Assembly (NCBI GenBank): GCA_035549175.1
Contig: DASZRL010000017.1
Location: 1-26,988 of the forward strand
DNA length: 26,988 nucleotides
Direction: 5' to 3'
Source: DASTSN01 sp035549175
GTDB lineage: Bacteria > Bacteroidota > Bacteroidia > Chitinophagales > Chitinophagaceae
Shown here: positions 23,205 to 26,988 of the stretch, in pieces
Numbering within the stretch: position 1 is the first letter of the stretch
How the letters are laid out: each line of letters begins with the position of its first letter
Program-made: the position numbers and the translations under genes
The notes under the pieces: generated by a model
The model's input: only the letters and a program-made list of their open reading frames with translations
What the model was told of the DNA's origin: nothing
The model's database searches: none

Positions 23205-23212
23205 CAAAGATA
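23205..23212 (-). promoter_or_regulatory. -7 element of the ABC-F gene, 4 bases from the ATG
   Basis: TATCTTTG on the minus strand matches TAnnTTTG exactly, followed by CGCC and the ATG at 23200. It lies in the 17-base gap after the J-domain gene, so the ABC-F gene can be transcribed on its own as well as by read-through. Confidence 0.6.
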
Positions 23213-23217
23213 AATCT

Positions 23218-23871
23218 TCAGCGGGTAGCGAAGTAAATCACCAGGCAGATGAGCAGGGCCAGTACCAGTACCAGGAAAGGCTTGCGACGGTCCCATTTTT
23301 CCTGGTTTTCCTTTCGCTTCAGGAAAGCGTCCATCTCGCCGGACAGGGCTGCATCCTGCCCGGCCAGTTTGTTCAGCCTGTCGCCGATACGGGCTGCCTG
23401 GCTCGCGTCCAGCCGGGCGAGTAGCCCCAGCAACTGGCGGATAATCTGCCGGTTGATCTCGGGTTCCCGGAAGGCTGCGACCGCCTCGATTGTCTCGTCG
23501 GAAAGCAGGTCTTCCAGGTAGCTGATCAGGCCTTCGCGGTCCAGCCGGAAGGGATCCAGGTTGTTTACGTAGCGGTTTAATTCCAGGCACCGTTTCAGCA
23601 GGTCGGGCGGCGTGCGCGGCGCTGACCGGTAGGCCGGTCTGCCCTGGGTCTGGTCATACCAGCGCTGCTGCAGGTAGCTGGCTTTTTTTGCCGGATCCGT
23701 CAGCACCTCGTAGGCTTCCTTGATTTCCCCGAAACGGGTGGCGGCGTAGGGGTCCTCCGGGTTCTTGTCCGGGTGGTAGCGCAGGGCCAGTTTCCGGTAG
23801 GCCTTCCGGATGTCATGCAGGGAAGCGGAAGGAGCCAGCCCGAGAATGCTATAGTAGTCTTTTCCTGTCAT
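23218..23871 (-). CDS. J-domain (DnaJ-like) protein with C-terminal membrane anchor
   Basis: The start at 23871 (MTGKDYYSILGLAPSASL) gives 217 residues. The N-terminal J-domain is complete: KDYYSILGL, IRKAYRKLALRYHPDKN with the HPD motif at 33-35 and GEIKEAYEVLTDPAKKASY. It lacks the Gly/Phe, zinc-finger and C-terminal chaperone domains of true DnaJ. The middle is helical (LLSDETIEAVAAFREPEINRQIIRQLL), and a single hydrophobic helix (FLVLVLALLICLVIYF) ends the protein, so it is tail-anchored with the J-domain in the cytoplasm. It should recruit DnaK (Hsp70) to the membrane. An upstream in-frame extension to 23997 is not protein-like. The ABC-F gene follows 17 bases later. Confidence 0.88.
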   Translation of the reverse strand: MTGKDYYSILGLAPSASLHDIRKAYRKLALRYHPDKNPEDPYAATRFGEIKEAYEVLTDPAKKASYLQQRWYDQTQGRPAYRSAPRTPPDLLKRCLELNRYVNNLDPFRLDREGLISYLEDLLSDETIEAVAAFREPEINRQIIRQLLGLLARLDASQAARIGDRLNKLAGQDAALSGEMDAFLKRKENQEKWDRRKPFLVLVLALLICLVIYFATR

Positions 23872-24135
23872 GGAAGGTCCGAAGATAGGACAGGGTATCC
23901 ATTCCGGCGCCGGGTACCCGGCCACTGCCGCCGCGTCCTGAATGGCGATGCCAGCCGGGGTAACCGGCCAGAGGGCGTTTTCACGAAATCTTGACATAAG
24001 GAATCCATAAAACCCGGGGTCCGGTCCGCTATGGCATCATTCTGGCGTCTTACCTTGTAGAACGATTTAGGAATTCGTTGATTAAACATGAGACTCCCGT
24101 ATGAATCCAAATTGTACACACAAAAAGACTTCTAC

Positions 24136-25545
24136 ATGAAAACGGTATTCAAAACCGGCGCGGCAGTTGTCCTGGTCATGCTGCTTTCCAGCCTGCGCAC
24201 AACGGTTTACGCCCAGCCCGAGGGCGAAGTGACCTACCAGGAGTTCTATGATGAGCTGAGTCCTTACGGGCGGTGGATTGACTACCCGGATTACGGATAT
24301 GTCTGGTGTCCTGACACCGGTCCGGATTTCCGCCCCTATAGCACCAACGGCCATTGGGTATGGTCGGATGAGTATGAGTGGATCTGGGTTTCGGATTACG
24401 ATTGGGGTTGGGCGCCCTTCCACTACGGACGCTGGTTTGATGACCCCATGTACGGATGGCTCTGGGTGCCGGGTTATGAATGGTCACCGGCCTGGGTCAC
24501 CTGGCGGACAGGAGGAGATTATTACGGCTGGGCACCCCTGATGCCGGGCATCAGCATCGGGATCAACTTTTCGATCGGCCGATATGCGCCTCCGGTGGAT
24601 TACTGGTGTTTTGCACCCCGCCAATACATAACTTCTCCCCGCCTTTACGGGTACTGCCTGCCTCGCCGGCAGAACGTTACGATCATCAACCAAACGACGA
24701 TCATCAATAATTATCAGTATGGCCGCAACGGGTTCATGACCGGACCCGGCCGCAGCGAAGTGGAGCGTTATACGCACCAGCGTATCCAGCCTGTCGTTTT
24801 CCGGGAAACCAACCGACCCGGCCGGACCGCGTTCCGCAATAACGAGATCAATATGTACCGGCCCCGGATTGAGCGGCAGGATAACCTGGCCGGCGCACCC
24901 CGGCGCTTTGAAAATTATGAAGGTAATGACCGGGTGAATAACAGAAACTTCCAGCGGGATCCGTCCGGCCAAAATGACCGGGGCTGGCAGGGAAGGCCGG
25001 ATATAGGCCAGTCCCAGCGCCAGGCAGACCCGCGCGGTAACGGCGGTACCGATTTGCGTGGTAACGGCGGCAGCCAGATACGGCCGGATAATGGTCAGCC
25101 CCAGCGCCAGTTTGACCAGCGGGGAGGGAACGATGGCCTGGACTGGAGGAACCGTCCTAACCCCCATTACGGGGAACAGCCCCAGCCAGACCGGGGCTGG
25201 CAGGGTCAGGATAACCGCCCTTCCTTCAACCGGGACGTAAGGCCCCAGCCTGCACCACAACAGCAGGATCCTTACCGGTTCCGCAACCAACGCATCATGA
25301 ACGAGAACCCGTCAGGAGGTAATCTCCGCTCGTTTGAGAACCGGAACTTCAACCAGCCCCAGCCACAGCCGCAGCGTCAGTTCAGCCCTGACATGGGCCG
25401 CCGGGAACAGCCAGTTCCCCGCCAGGTTGAGCCAAGGGGAGGTTCTGGCGGCGGATTTAGCCGCGGAAACGAAGGTGGTGGCGGATTTAACCGGGGAGGC
25501 AACGGAGGAGGCGGCGGAGACCGGGGTCATGGCCATCGCGGGTAA
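24136..25545 (+). CDS. secreted DUF6600-type protein with Asn/Gln/Arg/Gly-rich tail
   Basis: The ATG at 24136 (MKTVFKTGAAVVLVMLLSSL) gives a signal peptide ending TVYAQ; the in-frame ATG at 24088 would bury it. The 469-residue product has an aromatic-rich domain of Trp/Tyr repeats: YDELSPYGRWIDYPDYGYVW, GHWVWSDEYEWIWVSDYDWG, WAPFHYGRWFDDPMYGW and WVPGYEWSPAWVTWR. This matches the Bacteroidota DUF6600 (YXWGXW-like) group of unknown function. From about residue 250 it is low complexity, rich in Asn, Gln, Arg, Pro and Gly, with imperfect internal repeats (RPDxGQxQRQ, DRGWQG), ending in a Gly-rich, basic tail (GDRGHGHRG). It is likely in the envelope or extracellular and could bind matrix polymers; that is inference. 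Confidence 0.8.
   Translation: MKTVFKTGAAVVLVMLLSSLRTTVYAQPEGEVTYQEFYDELSPYGRWIDYPDYGYVWCPDTGPDFRPYSTNGHWVWSDEYEWIWVSDYDWGWAPFHYGRWFDDPMYGWLWVPGYEWSPAWVTWRTGGDYYGWAPLMPGISIGINFSIGRYAPPVDYWCFAPRQYITSPRLYGYCLPRRQNVTIINQTTIINNYQYGRNGFMTGPGRSEVERYTHQRIQPVVFRETNRPGRTAFRNNEINMYRPRIERQDNLAGAPRRFENYEGNDRVNNRNFQRDPSGQNDRGWQGRPDIGQSQRQADPRGNGGTDLRGNGGSQIRPDNGQPQRQFDQRGGNDGLDWRNRPNPHYGEQPQPDRGWQGQDNRPSFNRDVRPQPAPQQQDPYRFRNQRIMNENPSGGNLRSFENRNFNQPQPQPQRQFSPDMGRREQPVPRQVEPRGGSGGGFSRGNEGGGGFNRGGNGGGGGDRGHGHRG
24976..25205 (+). repeat. internal imperfect repeats in the DUF6600-type gene
   Basis: A 17-base identical word (GACCGGGGCTGGCAGGG) occurs at 24976-24992 and 25189-25205, encoding DRGWQG twice. A 15-codon unit (RPDxGQxQRQxDxRG) occurs at 24994-25038 and 25081-25125, and a shorter GGTAACGGCGG word lies between them. 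They look like remnants of local duplication. Confidence 0.7.
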
Positions 25546-25592
25546 CGATTCCCCATAACGTATTTTCATACACGTACCGATACACATCAGCC

Positions 25593-25616
25593 AGGGTCCC
25601 TTCGGGGACCTTTTGG
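25593..25616 (+). terminator. terminator of the DUF6600-type gene with a TTCG loop
   Basis: GGTCCC-TTCG-GGGACC (25595-25610) is a perfect 6-pair stem with a UUCG tetraloop closed by C-G, followed by TTTT. It lies about 50 bases past the stop. Confidence 0.75.
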
Positions 25617-25646
25617 TTTATCCGCCCTTCCGGGCCAAAATCATCC

Positions 25647-25654
25647 TACCTTTA
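25647..25654 (+). promoter_or_regulatory. -7-like element of the DUF4399 lipoprotein gene
   Basis: TACCTTTA matches TAnnTTTG at seven of eight positions. It would give a leader of about 19 bases before the ATG at 25678. No -33 TTG was found. Confidence 0.4.
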
Positions 25655-25677
25655 TACCTCATTAAAACGAAATCGAC

Positions 25678-26193
25678 ATGATCAGAAAAATTTTCATCCC
25701 CGCTGCCTGTCTGCTTCTGGCGGCCGCCTGTAACAACGCATCCAATGAGGCGCCCAAATCGGCGGACACGACAACTGCGGCAACCGGCCAGGATACCGCC
25801 CATCATATGCCAATGACCGGCGCCACGGTGCCGGAACTGCCCGCGATCCCGGCTGGAGCCAAAGTGTTTTTTAAGAACCTGAAGCCGGGGGCGACCGTTA
25901 CCTCGCCTTTCAAGGTGCAAATGGGAGCGGAAGGAATCAGGGTGGATACGGCAGGTCCTGTAGTGGCCGGTTCCGGACACCACCACCTGTTCATCGATGC
26001 GGAAGACTCCCTGGCGGCCGGTACCGTTGTTCCCAAGGATTCAACCCACCTGCATTTCGGCAAGGCCCAGACTGAAACGGAGCTGACGCTCGCTCCCGGC
26101 AAACATAAACTCACCCTGCAATTTGCGGACGGAGCCCACCGTTCCTACGGCGGCAAACTTTCCGCGACGGTGACGGTGAATGTCAAGAAATAG
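25678..26193 (+). CDS. DUF4399 lipoprotein
   Basis: This 171-residue protein has a lipoprotein signal peptide (MIRKIFIPAACLLLAAACNN, lipidation at the Cys after LAAA) and a Ser/Thr/Asp-rich linker. One DUF4399 domain follows: AKVFFKNLKPGATVTSPFKVQMGAEGI, the His-rich GSGHHHLFIDAED segment, and a later THLHFGKAQTETELTLAPGKHKLTLQFADG. The repeated His residues (HHMPM in the linker, GHHHLF, HLHF) suggest possible metal binding, but that is inference; the family has no known function. It is likely anchored on the periplasmic or outer face. It has its own -7-like element and a very strong terminator. Confidence 0.9.
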   Translation: MIRKIFIPAACLLLAAACNNASNEAPKSADTTTAATGQDTAHHMPMTGATVPELPAIPAGAKVFFKNLKPGATVTSPFKVQMGAEGIRVDTAGPVVAGSGHHHLFIDAEDSLAAGTVVPKDSTHLHFGKAQTETELTLAPGKHKLTLQFADGAHRSYGGKLSATVTVNVKK

Positions 26194-26222
26194 GACCTGT
26201 TGCTTGCCGTTATACCGGTAGC

Positions 26223-26260
26223 ATACTGCCCCGTGGAAGCCCACGGGGCAGTATTATTTT
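26223..26260 (+). terminator. strong intrinsic terminator after the DUF4399 gene
   Basis: ATACTGCCCCGTGG (26223-26236) pairs perfectly over 14 bases with 26241-26254 around an AAGC loop and is followed by TATTTT. The minus side has no T-run, so it serves the plus-strand gene. Confidence 0.85.
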
Positions 26261-26278
26261 GCGGCAGCCTGGCGGGGG

Positions 26279-26988
26279 TCAGGGTTCCCGGAAGCCCAGG
26301 GCCCGGATATACCCGCTGTTGGGGCGGCAATGGGCGAAACGGCAGTTTTCCAGGAATCCCTGGAGGGCCTTCAACACAGCCTCCCGGTCCGCCGGCCTGT
26401 TGTTGCGGATTTCCCCGAAGCCCGCGCGAGAGGAATCGGCGAAGGCGGAGACCAGGCTATAACCCGCCGGCTGGTCAAAGGTCACAATGCCGGCCGTGTT
26501 GTCCATTTTCTTATAGGGCCAGAAATGCCAGCCCACCTGGTTTTCATCGAGTGTTTTGCGGAAGGCCTCCACCCACTCGTCACTATTCTCTCCCGTCTCA
26601 CCGCAGTAGACCGGTACATTATACCGGTCCCGGAAATCCAGGTAATCCTGGATGACGTCCCGGGTAGGGGCCGTCCAGTACTTGTGGAAGGTATACACCA
26701 GTTTCTGGTCAAAGGGAGGCCCGAAGGGCCTGAAGTTGGAATCCCACTGGGCGCCGCCCAGGAAGAGCAGGTGATTTTTGTCCACCGCCCGGATGGCCTT
26801 GGTAATCCGCCGGTACAGGGGCTCCAGCCTGGGATTGAAATGGGCGGTATCGAAGAAATGCGCAATGGGCTCGTTTAATAAATCATAGCCCAGGATGACG
26901 GGCTCGTTGCGGTAATGCGCCGCGATGCGTCCCCAGATATGGATGATCTGTTCCTGGCTCGCTTCGCTGTCGAACAGGAAGGGATAGG
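26279..26988 (-). CDS. GH5-type cellulase-family glycoside hydrolase (N-terminus outside the window)
   Basis: The frame is open from the window edge to TGA at 26281-26279, giving about 236 C-terminal residues. The opening IIHIWGRIAAHYRNEPVILGYDLLNEP carries the clan GH-A acid/base Glu (codon 26870-26872). VYTFHKYWTAP follows, then VPVYCGETGENSDEW with the presumed nucleophile Glu (codon 26597-26599), and VGWHFWPYKKMDN. This order is typical of GH5 (endoglucanase, mannanase and related). The C-terminal 60 residues (LKALQGFLENCRFAHCRP) are a short helical tail. It is probably secreted, but the signal peptide would lie outside the window. The subfamily and substrate cannot be fixed from this part. 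An internal Met at 26785 is not the real start. Confidence 0.85.
   Translation of the reverse strand, partial: YPFLFDSEASQEQIIHIWGRIAAHYRNEPVILGYDLLNEPIAHFFDTAHFNPRLEPLYRRITKAIRAVDKNHLLFLGGAQWDSNFRPFGPPFDQKLVYTFHKYWTAPTRDVIQDYLDFRDRYNVPVYCGETGENSDEWVEAFRKTLDENQVGWHFWPYKKMDNTAGIVTFDQPAGYSLVSAFADSSRAGFGEIRNNRPADREAVLKALQGFLENCRFAHCRPNSGYIRALGFREP

Noticed and set aside
23201..23590. N-terminal extension of the ABC-F frame
   Set aside because: It overlaps the J-domain gene in another frame and crosses a -7 element; the product would be Pro/Arg-rich and unlike ABC-F proteins.
1..26988. CRISPR array, tRNA, rRNA, transposon or phage genes
   Set aside because: No regularly spaced direct repeats, no tRNA T-loop plus acceptor pattern, no transposase or integrase motif was seen on either strand by eye.

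Overview
The window is a GC-rich (high-50s percent by eye) chromosomal segment of a Bacteroidota bacterium, most likely from Chitinophagaceae or a close relative. This is inferred from gene content and promoter style: a fused E1 alpha/beta 2-oxoacid dehydrogenase, tandem DUF1573 proteins, a DUF6600-type secreted protein, sigma- and FecR-like remnants, no clear Shine-Dalgarno sequences, and many copies of the Bacteroidota -7 promoter element TAnnTTTG. No tRNA, rRNA, CRISPR array, insertion sequence, phage or plasmid gene was seen. Most of the window looks like ordinary core and accessory chromosome.

Layout. 1-5020 is a plus-strand run: the tail of an unknown gene, a SAM methyltransferase, a structured 475-base gap, then a TIGR03067-type lipoprotein, a secreted Kelch protein, a YciI-family protein and a secreted clan GH-A glycosidase. 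5165-9036 holds an AraC regulator, a GNAT acetyltransferase, a class I aminotransferase and two DUF1573 exported proteins. 9161-13632 carries the fused E1, a PhzF isomerase, a DCC thiol oxidoreductase and a YebC/TACO1 factor. 13774-18731 is a transporter block: an APC amino-acid permease divergent from a dicarboxylate/amino-acid:cation symporter, DedA and MFS set. 18781-21316 has a GT9 glycosyltransferase, a truncated FecR-like protein, a sigma-region-2-only protein and a 36-residue membrane peptide. 21317-23871 is a Uup-type ABC-F ATPase with a J-domain membrane protein. 24136-26988 has a DUF6600 protein, a DUF4399 lipoprotein and the 3' part of a GH5-type glycosidase.

Most genes are short transcription units bounded by hairpin terminators or convergent stops rather than one pathway. 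The clearest functional links are the DAACS-DedA-MFS run with 15-base gaps, the tandem DUF1573 pair, and the sigma-like/FecR-like pair.

Three observations stand out. First, four genes have an exact TAnnTTTG octamer ending exactly 4 bases before the ATG, and a fifth has a near match, which predicts leaderless transcripts. Second, the sigma-like/FecR-like pair is degenerate: the sigma protein lacks region 4 and has lost its core-binding residues, and the FecR-like protein stops where its membrane helix should begin. Third, a 36-residue single-helix membrane peptide has its own strong terminator and is too short for routine gene callers.
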